A DNA stretch of 64,000 nt from Henricia sp. BOLD:AAB3569 (GCA_037783545.1 JBBELK010000298.1:372001-436000); one strand, 5' to 3'; numbered from the stretch's first letter, positions 10,901 to 21,748 are shown. Numbers and translations are program-made. The notes: a model not told the origin generated them from the letters alone.

Positions 10901-13900
10901 GACAGTGTCTGATAGTGTTTGACGATCAGTCCACACTATCAGATTTTTGTCTGACAGATATGACAGACATATTGTCTGTCGGACAAAAATGTAAAAGTGA
11001 AGACGGGCCACAAATGGCGTCACCTTAAATCTACTCACTCATAAAACTCCGAGGCCGGTGATGTACTGGAATTACTGGCAGAGTCGGCAAGGAGAGGGTC
11101 CAGACAGTCGGCCGTGTTCCAGGTGTTGTTACAAGTCGTCCACGGTAACACAGTGTTGAACGTTGAGAACAGGTAATAGATGGCCCAACCGATTACCGTA
11201 TTGTAGTAGAAAGACACGTACATGTTGACTACGCAGATTGCGAAGCCAATACCTGGTAAAAAGGATGGAAGGTTTAGGAGAGGCTAAAGCCAGTAAATAG
11301 GATTGCAATGTCCCAAAGGTTTAATCAATCATTGATCGAAAAAAAAAACCTTCTTCAAATGGAAGATCGACGCGGTTTCAACTGTTCAATGCAATGATTC
11401 CATCTGATATATCTTTTTTTATAAGAAAACAATCATGATTGAAGATAACATTTTACATAAAGGCGTGTGCACACGCATTGTTTTCAAGGGCGCCCTTATG
11501 TAAAGGAAGCTAACGTGGTTTAATAATGGTTTCGTTTTCCGTACAGTTTAGCCAGAGAACCGGCCTAAATAGAACGGTATGGTTTCAATTACTTGAAACC
11601 AGGCATGGGTACAGTTATCTCTAAACGTGGATGGGGTACTGCCAAGTACAGAGTATACCTTGTTTCCAAGGTTACTGGGTCGACACTAAGACCAGCGAAT
11701 TATTTCCATAGCAATGGACGTTTCAGAATACCAGCAAAATGTTTAGACCCGACTACCCATTTTAGTACTGTATTTAATTTCTGCCGAAGTTTCGTTCTCA
11801 GACTCACCAGTTAGAAGGGGGCATATCCTGTTCCACACCGTGATACAACCAGTCCTCTGGAACTGACCCAAAGCCAGCTCTAGGTATAGCAATGGAACAC
11901 CACCAAACACGGCCATGATGGTGTATGGTATTAGAAAGGCACCTAGAGACAAATACACAACACGAAAAAGGATCAATGACTATATACGGCCGGAAATACT
12001 GCGATGTTTTATATGAGGAATAATGAGCCAGCTACATTCACACTGGTTTTATTTCAAGCTGTACAGGGTGGATACTGGATAAAAAATAACCGAAACCGAG
12101 ATATTATTGCTAATTGTAACTAAAGTATGGGACATATGAATGCGGGGGATATCTTCTGTTATGCACCTATCCATTCCCCCCCCCCCCCCCCCCCCCCCCC
12201 CCCGCGCTACCCCACCCCCTAGGTGGGGGTTTGGTCACATTTTTGGGCATTTGGCCTATTATCTGTGCATTTTTGTGCATTTTTGCGCATGTTTTGCACC
12301 CGAGGGTGGGGATTTTTGTCACCTAAATGTTGCCCCAGGGGTGGGGATTTTGTCACGCAAAAAGTGACAATCCCCACCTCTTAGGTGGGGTAGCCCGGGG
12401 GGGGGGGGGAGGGGGTTGGGGGGGAAACAATTGATAGGCGCATTAGGGTTGAACTCTCCTCTTTAAAATGACACCCTGATAATGTCATTATGTTTTCGAT
12501 TGACCGAACAGTGACCAATGTTATGCAAGGGTCTAGTTTGGGATTTGCGCCAAATTCCTCTTTCAGAAACATGTTTCTGGGGAAATCACAAGTTAACTTC
12601 AACCAACGATCTCCTTTGGTTGATATAGGCTTTCATTTCAATACCTTTCGTCACTTCACTGTAGTATCAGACACCTTATTAGATACCAAATGCATATCAA
12701 ATATAATACCAAGTGTATCGGATACCTTTGGTATATCAGATACCAATGGTATCAGATACTTAATTGGTATTAGATATCAAAAGTACCAAAGGTGTCAGAT
12801 ACTAAAGGTATCATACACTTTGGTACCACATCAGATATATGAAATGTATCAGATACTTTAGCATCAGATACCAAAGGTATCAGACATCCTTATCAGATAC
12901 CAAAGGTATCAGACATCCTTATCAGATACCGAAGGTATCAAAAGTTTTGCAGTTTCCAGTCAAAGGTATTCGGGTCATTCAATGAAAACGGGACACTGGT
13001 CAAAAGGACTTGAAATGTTAACATAAAAGATGAAAATGCCTTGTTGTTCCTTCTACCGTCGTTAAACAATTTTCTCGATTGTCAAAACGATGATATTTGT
13101 GTAACTGTTTGTAAATTATTTTACATGTATTTAAAAATTGCACGGGAATTTCTTTAAAATGTGTTGGTAACTTGGAAAGGCCCCTTTTTTATGCATATCT
13201 CTTAATATGGGTGTATGGGACACACGTCGACACGCCACTTAGGAAGTGTATATAGTTCTTATTTAAATCGAGTTTTAATGACGTATTTTGTTCCTCAGAG
13301 TGTAATTACCGATGTTTCCGATTTCCGGTTGCTATAGCCTCAAGAGACTCAATTAATTACCTCAGACTAATTAATTGCTGCTCTATCGACAGATTTCACA
13401 CTATGAGACAAAAGGAATTGCACTAAATGAAGACATGTCGTGTACATAAGGAATGACTCGTTTTACTAATTGGGCTCCATTCGTATTATGCTGATCTAAG
13501 TAGGAACTCTGCACAAAGCACAACACAAACTATACTTCAAAGATTATGGAATGCATTATTAAGCTGTTTTACAAAATCTTAATGCAAATGATACTTGATT
13601 ATTTGTACAATATTTGATTTGAATAAATGCACGGGGAAAAAGTCATTACTGTAAAATGTATATCTGAACTGGTCGGGTTGGCTTAGTGGTTCTTTCCTCG
13701 CCTTTCATCTCTGGTGTCCTGGGTTCGATTTCTGGGTGTGTATATGTGAATCGGTTTGCAGTCCCTACTGGAACGCGTGGGTTTTCCCGCGTGGATTTCT
13801 CTGAGGGTTTTCCTCCCACTTCTAAAACTGCATCTCCTTCTTCGTCATCTCGAGTTGATAATAAAGTAAACTTAAAGCTAATAGTATACCGTATAAATGT

Positions 13901-14883
13901 GATTGCGTAAAGGGCATAGAGTTGCCTAAGATGCCATAAAATTAACGACAAAATCTCCCTTAAAGATATAGTATATGATTGGTAAACTGTTACGAATAGT
14001 TTTATCCCCCATGTGATTGAAGATGTGCATGATTAAAACCAACCTGAGCAAAAAACCAGCTCCGTATACTTCGTCTAACTTTTGAGAAAACAGTAAAAAA
14101 GGATTTGCAGTCATTTCGCCTCAAAACCACTTCGCCCCGAACCATTTTGCCCTGAACCACGGCCTGTGCACGAAGTGGTTTTGGGGCGAAGTGGCATTTG
14201 GGCGATGTAGTGTTTGGACGAAGTAATTTGGTACGAAATGGTACTCGGGCGAAGTGGTTTGGGGCGAAATGAATTTTTGTCTCATGAGACGAAAACTAAT
14301 TGTTTTACTCATTTCTCAAAGACTATAGCACTTCAGACAAAACCATTTCAGGGGAAGTTTTCTACGGTCATCATGTTTATATTGTTAGGCGTAAATCTGT
14401 GAACATTTCTGATTTTCGAGATTACCAATGATGTATACTGCCTTTAATAGTGTTTCGAAAATTAGGTATAATTTGTCACACAATAACTTTAAATTCAAAT
14501 AATACAAATTAAAATTCCAACATACCTCCTCCGTTTCTATAGCAGATATAAGGAAAACGCCAGACGTTTCCGAGGTCCACCGCGAAACCAACCACAGACA
14601 ACATGAAGTCAAGTTTTGTGTCCCACACCGCTCGCTCTACCAGGCTTACTACGGTGTCAACCCGGCCAGTCTCGCGCTGGAGAACAGTAGCCTTCAGCGT
14701 GGACTGCCCGCTTACGTCTACCGGGCACTCGGCTCGTTCGTCCGGCCGGTGGTGAGCGACGCTTGGTAGACAGCGTTGTGGTCCGATGTCGTCGCATTCT
14801 TCTTCAGGTGGACGCGCTACGTTGACGAGCAGACCCGTGGTTGATAGTTGGGCTTCCAAAAACTTGGATGACGAGCTTGTCAT
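4860..14883 (-). CDS. SLC6A4: SLC6 monoamine transporter, serotonin transporter-like; complete, 11 coding exons
   Basis: This is a sodium- and chloride-coupled plasma-membrane transporter that would take released monoamine back into cells. The CDS joins 14883-14526, 11942-11808, 11252-11039, 10130-9857, 9473-9370, 8955-8831, 7963-7851, 7490-7359, 6205-6005, 5383-5228 and 4940-4860. All phases agree and give 630 residues plus stop, equal to human SERT. TM1 carries Asp103 ([13 protein letters not shown]), the monoamine-binding aspartate of the SERT/DAT/NET group. TM6 has SLGPGFGV and TM8 has GLDST, both SERT-type where DAT has SLGVGFGV and GIDSA; Asp439 and Ser440 would serve Na+ site 2. Extracellular loop 2 keeps the cysteine pair 205/214 and N-glycosylation sequons at Asn206 and Asn225. 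The cytosolic tail after TM12 is short. Substrate is inferred from homology, and an invertebrate monoamine transporter of broader range is possible. Confidence 0.93.
4970..5165. repeat. Direct duplication, 96-bp period, in transporter intron 10
   Basis: Positions 4970-5045 and 5066-5141 are identical over about 76 bases starting caaaatagacaccgacg. A third start (catgtacaaaatag) follows at about 5154. The array touches the acceptor tract of the last coding exon. Confidence 0.85.
5228..5383 (-). CDS. SLC6A4: Transporter exon 10: TM11-TM12
   Basis: It encodes 52 residues starting [12 protein letters not shown], with [26 protein letters not shown] and TPGSFLQ. These match the YPxWA, SSxxxxPxYA and PGSF/PGTF motifs at the SLC6 C-terminus. 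The acceptor TTGTTTTATTCAG is strong and the donor is CAG|GTAGGG. The exon has no long ORF of its own in the right frame and is easily missed. Confidence 0.92.
6005..6205 (-). CDS. SLC6A4: Transporter exon 9: TM10 and start of TM11
   Basis: It encodes residues 486-552, with [21 protein letters not shown] and [14 protein letters not shown]. The acceptor is TTGTCACCAG and the donor TTG|GTAAGT, phase 0. Confidence 0.95.
6215..6662 (+). mobile_element. Degenerate copy of the 345-bp TTAA element, split by a MITE
   Basis: Flanks 6230-6367 and 6508-6655 match the element at 19569-19913, with shared blocks such as caaccttgaaaa-type text, gtggtgtttgttacca, gctatcaacacctg and ttgtcaactcgtgaa. They are interrupted by the 140-bp fold-back. 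This is a nested insertion within transporter intron 8. Confidence 0.6.
6368..6507 (+). mobile_element. 140-bp fold-back MITE flanked by TTAA, copy 1
   Basis: The ends read TTAAAGGCACAG and CTGTGCCTTTAA, and nearly the whole element is palindromic (arms with cgtcagcaatgcgcgcccgcc). Identical-length copies lie at 44804-44943 and 52397-52536. TTAA ends suggest mobilisation by a piggyBac-like transposase. Confidence 0.88.
6658..7062. repeat. Fold-back element with ggggtcca arms
   Basis: The left arm (gggtaattcccaaaattagg, then ggtccaaaatg) is mirrored by catttttggacccc taattttgggaattaccc at 7023-7058, with an inner pair ggtgtccc-gttac. A relative lies at 51650-51908. It sits in transporter intron 8, against exon 8. 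Confidence 0.7.
7359..7490 (-). CDS. SLC6A4: Transporter exon 8: end of TM8 and TM9
   Basis: It encodes residues 442-485, [16 protein letters not shown] followed by a KKR cytosolic turn and a hydrophobic Cys-rich helix. The acceptor is TTTTCATTTCAG and the donor TAT|GTAAGT, phase 0. Confidence 0.93.
7851..7963 (-). CDS. SLC6A4: Transporter exon 7: loop 4 and TM8
   Basis: It encodes residues 404-441, [17 protein letters not shown] through SLGLDST. Asp439 and Ser440 match the SLC6 second sodium site. The acceptor is CTTCTGTCTGAAG and the donor ACG|GTATGT, phase 0. Confidence 0.94.
8330..8717. repeat. Long fold-back MITE in transporter intron 6
   Basis: Arms 8334-8408 and 8640-8713 are near-perfect reverse complements (agggagctttcgatacggga and so on to attgtgttt). 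About 230 bp lies between them. A small tandem repeat of cctggtacggtatatcgt follows at 8724-8762. Confidence 0.85.
8831..8955 (-). CDS. SLC6A4: Transporter exon 6: TM7
   Basis: It encodes residues 362-403, with [18 protein letters not shown] and FSVLGYMAQ. The acceptor is TTGACTCCCAG and the donor GAGG|GTAAGA, phase 1. Confidence 0.95.
9370..9473 (-). CDS. SLC6A4: Transporter exon 5: TM6, unwound substrate and ion site
   Basis: It encodes [20 protein letters not shown] and [13 protein letters not shown] (residues 328-361). TM6 residues FSLGPGFG form part of the central substrate pocket. The acceptor is GTCAAG and the donor AG|GTAAAT, phase 2. Confidence 0.95.
9857..10130 (-). CDS. SLC6A4: Transporter exon 4: TM4-TM5 and loop 3
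   Basis: It encodes residues 236-327, including [23 protein letters not shown] and the YYLKPQW segment seen in SERT. The acceptor CTCTTCCCACAG is strong and the donor is GGG|GTAAGA, phase 0. Confidence 0.95.
10223..11009. mobile_element. DNA element with GGCCCGTCTACAC ends in transporter intron 3
   Basis: The ends are ggcccgtctacacga and the inverted gtgaagacgggcc. The interior is rich in variants of gtctgacagacaa and contains a second inverted pair, 10624-10669 with 10751-10789 (gttaactagactaa type). Confidence 0.6.
11039..11252 (-). CDS. SLC6A4: Transporter exon 3: TM3 and large extracellular loop 2
   Basis: It encodes residues 165-236. TM3 has [17 protein letters not shown], where Tyr181 aligns with SERT Tyr176 and Val177 with Ile172. 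The loop has Cys205 and Cys214 and two sequons. The acceptor is TTTTTACCAG and the donor GA|GTGAGT. Confidence 0.94.
11808..11942 (-). CDS. SLC6A4: Transporter exon 2: TM2
   Basis: The acceptor GTCTCTAG is followed by residues 120-165, including [14 protein letters not shown] and ELALGQFQR, the TM1-TM2 signature of SLC6. The donor is G|GTGAGT, phase 1. Confidence 0.94.
12159..12445. repeat. C/G-rich fold-back element in transporter intron 1
   Basis: A run of 28 C (12176-12203) is mirrored by a G-rich tract (12397-12424). Inner arms ctaccccaccccctaggtgg and ccacctcttaggtggggtag pair, as do the outer arms tgcacctatc and gataggcgca. The G tract could form a quadruplex. Confidence 0.7.
12663..12940. 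repeat. Short tandem repeat based on ATCAGATACCAAAGGT
   Basis: Many degenerate copies of atcagataccaaaggt and its near-palindrome run through this stretch. It is non-coding sequence in transporter intron 1. Confidence 0.75.
13669..13880 (+). mobile_element. tRNA-derived SINE
   Basis: The head has an A-box-like ttggcttagtggtt and a B-box-like gggttcgatttc at tRNA spacing. A body follows with ttttcccgcgtggatttctc and ttttcctcccac, text typical of deuterostome SINEs. Confidence 0.6.
13970..14447 (+). mobile_element. 478-bp TTAA element with gcgaagtgg repeats, copy 1
   Basis: The ends ttaaagatatagtatatgat and its inverted partner accaatgatgtatactgcct lie within TTAA. The centre holds degenerate inverted and direct copies of ggggcgaagtggttt. 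Another full copy is at 28740-29226 and a partial one near 40155-40356. It is 78 bp from transporter exon 1. Confidence 0.8.
14526..14883 (-). CDS. SLC6A4: Transporter exon 1: N-terminal tail and TM1
   Basis: The start MTSSSSKF at 14883 has A at -3. A hydrophilic cytosolic N-terminus of about 85 residues precedes TM1. The exon ends in NGG plus one base of a Gly codon at donor G|GTATGT. Asp103 lies in VDLGNVWRF. Confidence 0.92.
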
Positions 14884-15141
14884 TTTTGAAAGCTACTATG
14901 AATATTTCTAAATTTAATAACAAATAAATCTTATAGTTTAACAAAACGTTGAGAATTACATTTTAGAAAATAAGATATTTTTCGAATAATTACAGATAAT
15001 GTAGAGAATACTCACAAATCAACAGAGAAAAGTACCTGAAAGAACGATGTGTATAGGCTCACTCGAAAAACGGATTTCGCTAGTTCCAAATCGTACAAGA
15101 CACGGAGTAGGCTGACCAATGATAAGATTTCTCAAAAAAAT
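14884..15141 (-). other. Probable 5' leader of the transporter gene
   Basis: Between the TATA box and the ATG are donor-like sites at 15036/15035 (TTTCAG|GTACTT) and 15016/15015 (GTGAGT). The leader may therefore be spliced to an acceptor near 14890 (ATAGTAG). I infer this from sequence alone. Confidence 0.35.
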
Positions 15142-15230
15142 CTTTATATATTAGATCGGAGGTTAATTAACGTTGTCAGTAAATGGCAATTGCCACACCC
15201 TTGAAGTAATTCCGCGGGAAGGGGCGGGGC
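15142..15230 (-). promoter_or_regulatory. Transporter promoter: TATA box and GC box
   Basis: TATATAAAG occupies 15150-15142 on the minus strand, and a GC box (ggggcggggc on the plus strand) lies at 15221-15230, about 75 bp further upstream. Together they give a plausible core promoter about 260 bp before the ATG. Confidence 0.45.
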
Positions 15231-15639
15231 ATAAGGAGCTGCGTCATTCTTAACGTGTTTTCAGCGCCACTGCACCGCCGCCGTTTACGCGGGAAAATTC
15301 ACGCGGAAAGTCTTCAATTGCAATTGGATTCGGAGCTGGAAATCATTAAAGTACGAAAACATTAATTGCCTGGCCTATTTAATTAATGTTTCTATGTACA
15401 AACACCTTGCATACAGCAACGGTGAAATTGAAGACAGCCTATTGGTGGAGTGGCGAGTGTGTGTGTCGCGCGTGTTCCCGACGCGCAACGCGCTTCATTC
15501 TACCAAAGGGATGCCTCGTTGACTCCCTCAATGGAAGCGATTCCACGTGTGGCCGCGTGCAAAAATCATATCTTCCTTGGTGATGGCGCATGAGTGAATT
15601 TTAAAATCAACACGATGTCCAAAAAACAAACCCAATTTT

Positions 15640-15790
15640 CTTCAAATATCAATTCTTGATCAGAACAGAAGTTTGTTGATATTAACAGTGAACTTGTGGA
15701 TAACAAGGCACTGATTGACCAATCACTTTGGAATCGCTTTCAAGACTGTTCTGCTTCAGTGATTTTCTCCAGGTCCTGAACAAAGTGATT
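15640..15790 (+). repeat. Dispersed repeat with attcttgatcagaacagaa, copy 1
   Basis: It shares attcttgatcagaacagaag, gaacttgtggataacaaggc and caatcactttggaatc with 38733-38830 and with 61917-62350. The last copy is split by a SINE, so this copy acts as an empty-site reference. Confidence 0.75.
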
Positions 15791-16422
15791 CCCACAGCAA
15801 TGTAATGTACAGGTATCTTTGAAAGACATACCGTCACTGGTCCAGTTATCACTCGTAATGGCGCCGTTCCTTAAGAAGTTGGTACAGGGTCAGCGTTGAG
15901 CCAAGCACTTGACACAATTTGTGCAATACTCGATTATTAACGGTTGATACTCAGCCTCAATTTTATTGTCTTGGCCTGTGTTTAGCGGCATCAACAATCG
16001 TACACCGGAATCGATACCAATACCAAAAAGTATCCACTCACGAATCGAATATAGCAGTATCGAAAACGTCTGGGAGAAAAACCAAACCACGACGGTAATA
16101 ATGGATCCGAACGATACTGACAGAATATGAACCAGTCGCTAGAATATAATTCCTATGGTTAGCAATCCACGCAATCCACGCGCATGTCATGTGCCCCACT
16201 TTCACCGAGTAGTGTCAACTATCTTGTGGACGTGGCACCCCCAAGTTCACTGCCAGAGCTCGCCCTGCAGGCTCAGCCTTGGCCTAGGACCCGGTTGCCA
16301 AGATGCCAGGGTCAAAATACGACATCCTTGAACTTCTGAAGAATAGTCTAAAATAAAATCCATCACAAACTGCAGACTTCTGGCTACAGAGTACGGCCCG
16401 AGTTCCATGTAGGCCTACATGT

Positions 16423-16687
16423 AATGCGACCCGCTCTGGAAAAAAGGTAGCATAAAAGTCGCGCAAGCTAGGTCGAGATTTTGCGACCATAAGAAGAAAT
16501 CTGCGGCAAATCAACGCTCATTAAAATACAAAAACACAATGGAAATTCCTGGCGAAACACCGACATTCCAGGCGGTATCTGGGCACCGCCAGGAATTTCC
16601 ATTGTGTTTTTGTATTTTAATGAGCATGTATCTGCCGCAGATTTCTTCTTATGGCGACTTGCTACCTTTTCCCAGAGCGGGTCACAT
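16423..16687. repeat. Large fold-back MITE
   Basis: Arms of about 100-115 bp (gcgacccgctctgg through aatggaaattcctgg) face each other around a short centre that contains its own ccaggcggta/caccgcc pair. Relatives lie at 38057-38235 and, interrupted, at 52303-52625. Confidence 0.85.
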
Positions 16688-17539
16688 AATTTTATATTAT
16701 GATCAAAAGCCGTGAAACCCTTGACCTGAACTTCTGCCAGGTTACAATACAACCAAACTGGCCTTTCTAGTCAATTTCAAACGTAGTAACCGTGACTGTC
16801 AAAATAAAATATTCTGCAAATATCAAAGACAATTCAGTCAAAACTTGTTCCGAGTCGGCCAAAATAGAAAATTGTTGTACTTTAAAAGGAAACAAAGGAG
16901 ATTTTCTTTATCGGGTCACCGGAATTGACCTCAACATTTTCAAATGCGTATAATTGTGTCAAATCATTATTTAAATGAATAAACCAAACTTGGGATGAGA
17001 GAAAAATCATATCGACAAACTTATTGACAAATTAGAACTGCCAGCCTCGTTTCAGATGTTGAGCCATTGTGTTACGTCACACGTCTTCTCATTTGCAAAT
17101 TTTATCACAGAAAAAAACACCCAGACCCTCGTTTTCGATGACAATTTGAAATAATTCATCTATAACGTACATGTGTCAGAAGAAGTGAAAATAATGAGGA
17201 CATTAACAAAAATAGTAATTTTTGTCTGAAATATTTTCAACAGGTTTCATAAAATCGGGAAGTAAATATTGTATTTCCAAACGACTGGTTGTACTAATTA
17301 CCTATTTTTCATCACAACCGAACAAAAGAGATTCGTCAGCTGACAAGGGTTTTAATTTATTTCAATTCTTTATTCGCATTGCCACGATCAATCCTGTGCA
17401 TACCGTGAGTTTAATTCATGATGCACAGGGCACCTGAAACCGACACCAAGCGAATTCCACAACGGACCACAATCACTTAGATTTTCCCATTTTAACATGT
17501 CAACCACCATCTACACAAATTCTCCATTACCTCGACAGA

Positions 17540-17647
17540 CACTATGAGCAACTAACAATGGAAATTGGGCGGACACCATTGTTAATAACAGACCATTGTT
17601 AATAACAATGGTCTGTGCCCAATTTCCATTGTTAGTTGCTCATAGTG
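17540..17647. repeat. Near-perfect palindrome
   Basis: cactatgagcaactaacaat and ggaaattgggc are mirrored by gcccaatttccattgttagt and tgctcatagtg. The inner gaccattgttaataacaatg block adds a second fold. Confidence 0.85.
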
Positions 17648-17997
17648 AGATATCCGATACCATTCAGCATACAATGAGCTTTACGTGACATACGTTCCGA
17701 GTACTTACTTGATAAACAGTACAAAGATACTGATACATTACAATGAAAATGTTGCATTAATATACATTCCACTTGATGGTTTATACAAATAGTGTCAACT
17801 TAAAATGTTGGCACAATGTGCCGCGGCGAACAGCTGTCATCGTGTGTGCAACTTTTGTTACTTAAATTTGTCTTTTTTTTGTGAGCACAAAATGTGCAAC
17901 CATGCATGTCCTCAAGGAACAAAGAAACTGCCCTACAAGATGGCAGCAATTCGATACGGTCTATATAACATCTGGGTTAAAATAAACAGCAATAAAG

Positions 17998-18181
17998 TAT
18001 AGGGCGGTTTCACGCTGTCACGAGTCACTAAACCCTCCCGTGTTTGTCCTTCAAATATATAGGGGAGATAACAGTAAAGAGCCACGTGCAGAAAAGCACG
18101 AGGCTGTATTGTTTTCGTCTTGATCTGGAGGACAAACACGGGGATGTTTAGTGACCCGTGACGGCGTGAAACCGCTCTATA
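17998..18181. repeat. Fold-back MITE with gcggtttcacg ends
   Basis: The left arm 17998-18051 (tatagggcggtttcacgctg onward) pairs with 18128-18181 (ggacaaacacgggg through gtgaaaccgctctata). About 75 bp separates the arms. Confidence 0.85.
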
Positions 18182-19568
18182 GCTGCTGCTATTATTGTCA
18201 ACACTGTACAACTTAAAAGTACCTTAAACTTTGCTTACACATGTATTCAACTTTAAACTGTAAAACAGAAATATAATTTGCTCTTACTAATTACTTGGAT
18301 TAAGGAAGGTGCAGTTCAATTTCTTTACTGATACAGAATTTAAAAAGGGAACAAAATGAAGAAAAAAATGGAAACAAGTTTTATAATAAAGTAAAATACA
18401 TTTTCAATCTTCTTTACAAATGTTATTGTATGACACAGTCAACATTCAAAGTTTGAGTTTTTCCTCTATCGGTGTAATTTGCCGGATACACCGCGGTCCC
18501 TCCCCATTAAATTACGTTCAATATTTTGAAACATAACGTTCCTATTATCATGACATTGGTAAATTTCTCAACCATGTCCCGTCCCCAAAGCATATTTTAA
18601 ATTATCTTACTCGACCGTTATTTAACCATAAAGCCCCTCTGTCAACTCATAACGGGCAAACACCCCTTTTCTCCCAATGGTTGTAACCATTTACTTCAGT
18701 GCTGCGTAAATAATATAAGACTATTCTAAAATAATTAGGTGTGTACTCTCAACAATCTGGATTAAAATAAAATCTGATGTAAACATAATGTACTGTAGCA
18801 ATATCGATGTTTGATTTACCATTAAAAGGCCTTTAAACTTTTATTATAAATGTAGTCATTGCTAAATTATTTTACTGCATATATATACATGTATACACAA
18901 TTATTTGAGTCTCAGGTTTCAATCAGTACGATTCAAATAAATATAAAAATAATTAACAGGAAACATTTTTTTTTATCAAATCCGAGTGATAATTACATAT
19001 CCTAATTCCCTTCATATACTCTGCATAATTGGTATGTGACTAAATTGTACGTCTCTTTCTTTTCAATAATCTTGACAAAAATATATCTTTCATCCAAACC
19101 TCCGCATATATTTAGTACTTTCAGATTAATCAATATTATTACGAGTACAATAATTACACCGATTAGCTATATATGTTTTCCGTGGTCGAATAATTAGGCC
19201 AAGCTAAACATTCATTAGTTTTAGGCAGAAACTGTACACACACAAAAAAACCAGAGGAAATTTACAATTTTGTCTGAATTTTTAAGACAACAAATTGCAG
19301 TGCCCTTGTGAAAATTAAAACAATGGAATAATTTATATCAATAAAATTCTTGATTAAACAAGATTTCTGTTCAATAATCTTTTCACTTTTTCTTAGATGC
19401 CTTGATTGCCCTAAAATAAATTTGGAAACTGCTGTTATGCGGCAGTTCTTACTTTACCCTTAGCAACCATAGGTTCTACCATGGTTTCTTTTCCCAGATA
19501 GTGTAATTAGCCTCTACATTTGCTTATTCTCATTACAACATCATTATCATAATTTCTTGAGTTAAATT

Positions 19569-19913
19569 TTAAAGGCCCTATGTATCACTCACAAGATACA
19601 ACTTTTTGCAGATTCGTGGAATAAGAGTGTAAAATATCTAAGGAAGAATGTTGGTAAACTAGCCTGAAGAAATGTTAGCTACATAGATGCATCAATGCTT
19701 CAGGAAACCTTGAAAATCTATATGATTTTGTGTACAAGTGAATATAAGAAAACCAACTTCGGTTGTTAATTTCCAACATGAAATACCATTTTTGACGGAA
19801 ATAAATTCATGTGGTGTTTGTTACCATTGCTATCAACACTTTGAGTAAGGTTTTTCTTGTCAACTCATGAAAAACAAAATTGGGTCATTTCAAATGATAC
19901 AATGGGCCTTTAA
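19569..19913 (+). mobile_element. 345-bp TTAA element with TTAAAGGCCC ends
   Basis: It starts TTAAAGGCCCTATGTATCA and ends TGATACAATGGGCCTTTAA, a clear terminal inverted repeat within TTAA. It has no coding capacity. Degenerate relatives occur at 6215-6662, about 25180-25260, about 37340-37420 and about 58440-58600. Confidence 0.82.
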
Positions 19914-20035
19914 TACAGGCCTCTTGTGCAAAAGGGGGCCAGGTCGCTCCAGCCTTGATTTTGTCAGAATTTCAAAGGGCACCATGGCCAACTTTGCTCC
20001 AAATGTGTACTGGTTATTATTGTATAAACAATTTA

Positions 20036-20448
20036 AGGGGATAGGGCATGCTGGCCAAGTTGGCCTCAAACAATTTATATTTTGAAGGGTCATCAGGGCC
20101 AACTCAGCAGGGCATGAGGCCATTGGCCTTGGTTAATGTCAAGACCTGGGATAGGGCATGCTGGCCAACCTGGCCTCAGAAAGTGTATATCTTGAAGGGG
20201 CATCTGGGGTGACTCAGCAGGGCATGAGGCCGCCATTGGCCTTGGTTAATGTCAAGACCTGGGATAGGGCATGCTGGCCAACTTGGCCTCAGAAAGTGTA
20301 TATCTTTAAGGGGCATCGGGGCCAACTCGGCAGGGCATGAGGCCATTGGTCATGATGGCCTTGGTCAATGTCAAAGCCTAGGAAAGGGCATGCTGGCCGA
20401 GTTGGCCTCAGAAAGTGTATATCTTGAGGGGGCATCGGGGCCAACTCA
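20036..20448. repeat. Minisatellite, four units of 110-119 bp
   Basis: The unit start atagggcatgctggcc recurs at about 20041, 20151, 20264 and 20383, with gggcatgaggccattggcct inside each unit. Open frames across it are a by-product of the repeat. Confidence 0.9.
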
Positions 20449-21074
20449 ACAAAAATCTACAAAACATTGAATGACAAGTAATGTATATATGTAGTGAAAT
20501 TCTGCATAATCGAATTTTTTTTATAAATTTCAGAAACAGTGCTTTCAAAAACAGTACGGTTTACAAAAGATGAAAAAATAATGGAATGATTTTACAAGGC
20601 TAGTGGGGGAAAAAAGGCAAAATCTTACACTTGCAATACGGTGCATGTGTCAACAGTAGGAATAGTCTAAAGATAGAAATAGTCTGTATAATTTCTATTT
20701 TTTGCAAATGAAAATTACTTTACTCCATATGGAAACTGTCAGGAATGTTTATGCCAATATAAACACCACAACATTTTGGGAAGATTCATTTTAATAAATT
20801 ACAAATAATTTTCAATTTTGTTTTAAAAGGATAAGGCTAAATTTTTCACCCCGGCAAAAATCAAAAGTTGGTAATTGTGCCGTTTCATTTCTGTTTAGAC
20901 TAAAGTCGAGGGCAGAGACTGCTTTCCCCGATGTACGACTTACAATAAAGGGCCACTTGACACGCGTACATAAAAAACACGTGTCCGCATATTTCCGTGC
21001 AAAAATGCAGCACGTACGCATTACGATATATTTAAACATTTAGTACGTGCTCAGCTAGCAAAACCAAAAGTGTT

Positions 21075-21080
21075 TTTATT
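21075..21080 (-). terminator. Candidate polyadenylation signal for BCR
   Basis: AATAAA on the minus strand lies about 670 nt after the BCR stop. It is the first canonical hexamer I saw downstream. Confidence 0.28.
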
Positions 21081-21748
21081 TTACGCGATTCACGATATAC
21101 CCCAAAGAAAGGCATTTTATGGTGCAACAACCAAAAGCAAGGTTAAGCAACAAAGATAAGTGCGACCAATATGCTTTGCGTATTCATTTTCTTAAGGACT
21201 CGGGGGCCAATTTCATAAAACATGTTACGCTTAATCAAACATTTTAGATTAAGCATAGCATGAAAATTCACTCAAGCAAGAGCGTATTTCAAAGGCTTGT
21301 TCCAAGCATGTAATGCGATTGCGCGCACAATGCTGTCATTTGTTTTGTTCGAACATGTTAATCATCTGCTTTGCTTTTGTCAATGTCAAAAGTTTCAAAT
21401 ACCATCATTGGTTATCACTACCTCCAAAAACCATTGGCTGACTGGGATATTTCAGTAACAGCTGAAAGTTGTGTATCTGATGGAATATATGTCTTGTATT
21501 TTGCCGAGAATGGTGACGGGAAACAAATGATGTCGCGTTAGCAAAAAAACACAAAAAACAGTAGGTAAGCATGCGGTTTGGTTTGCTGAGTGCTTAAGCA
21601 GAGAATAAGTTTTATGAAATAAAGAGTGCTGCTTAATCAGAAAACCGGTGCTAGGGGGTTTTATGAAACTGGCACCAGGCCTCGTGGGTCATGATCATCA
21701 AATGCAACACAAAATAGCGAGGAAAGCATGACGTCGGAGGAAAGCTGT

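Larger units (their letters stand above)
15300..21748. other. Intergenic region between the transporter promoter and the BCR 3' end
   Basis: No coding exon is recognised. The stretch holds a dispersed repeat (15640-15790), three fold-back elements (16423-16687, 17540-17647 and 17998-18181), a TTAA element (19569-19913) and a minisatellite (20036-20448). The span 18200-19560 is AT-rich with nothing I can name. The BCR 3' UTR should occupy the right-hand part. Confidence 0.6.

Noticed and set aside
13686..13910. Plus-strand open frame with [15 protein letters not shown]
   Set aside because: It is the translation of a SINE body, and both strands are open by chance.
19867..20470. Plus-strand open frames with repeated LASESVYLEGAS text
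   Set aside because: They follow the 110-119-bp minisatellite and have no domain or splice support.
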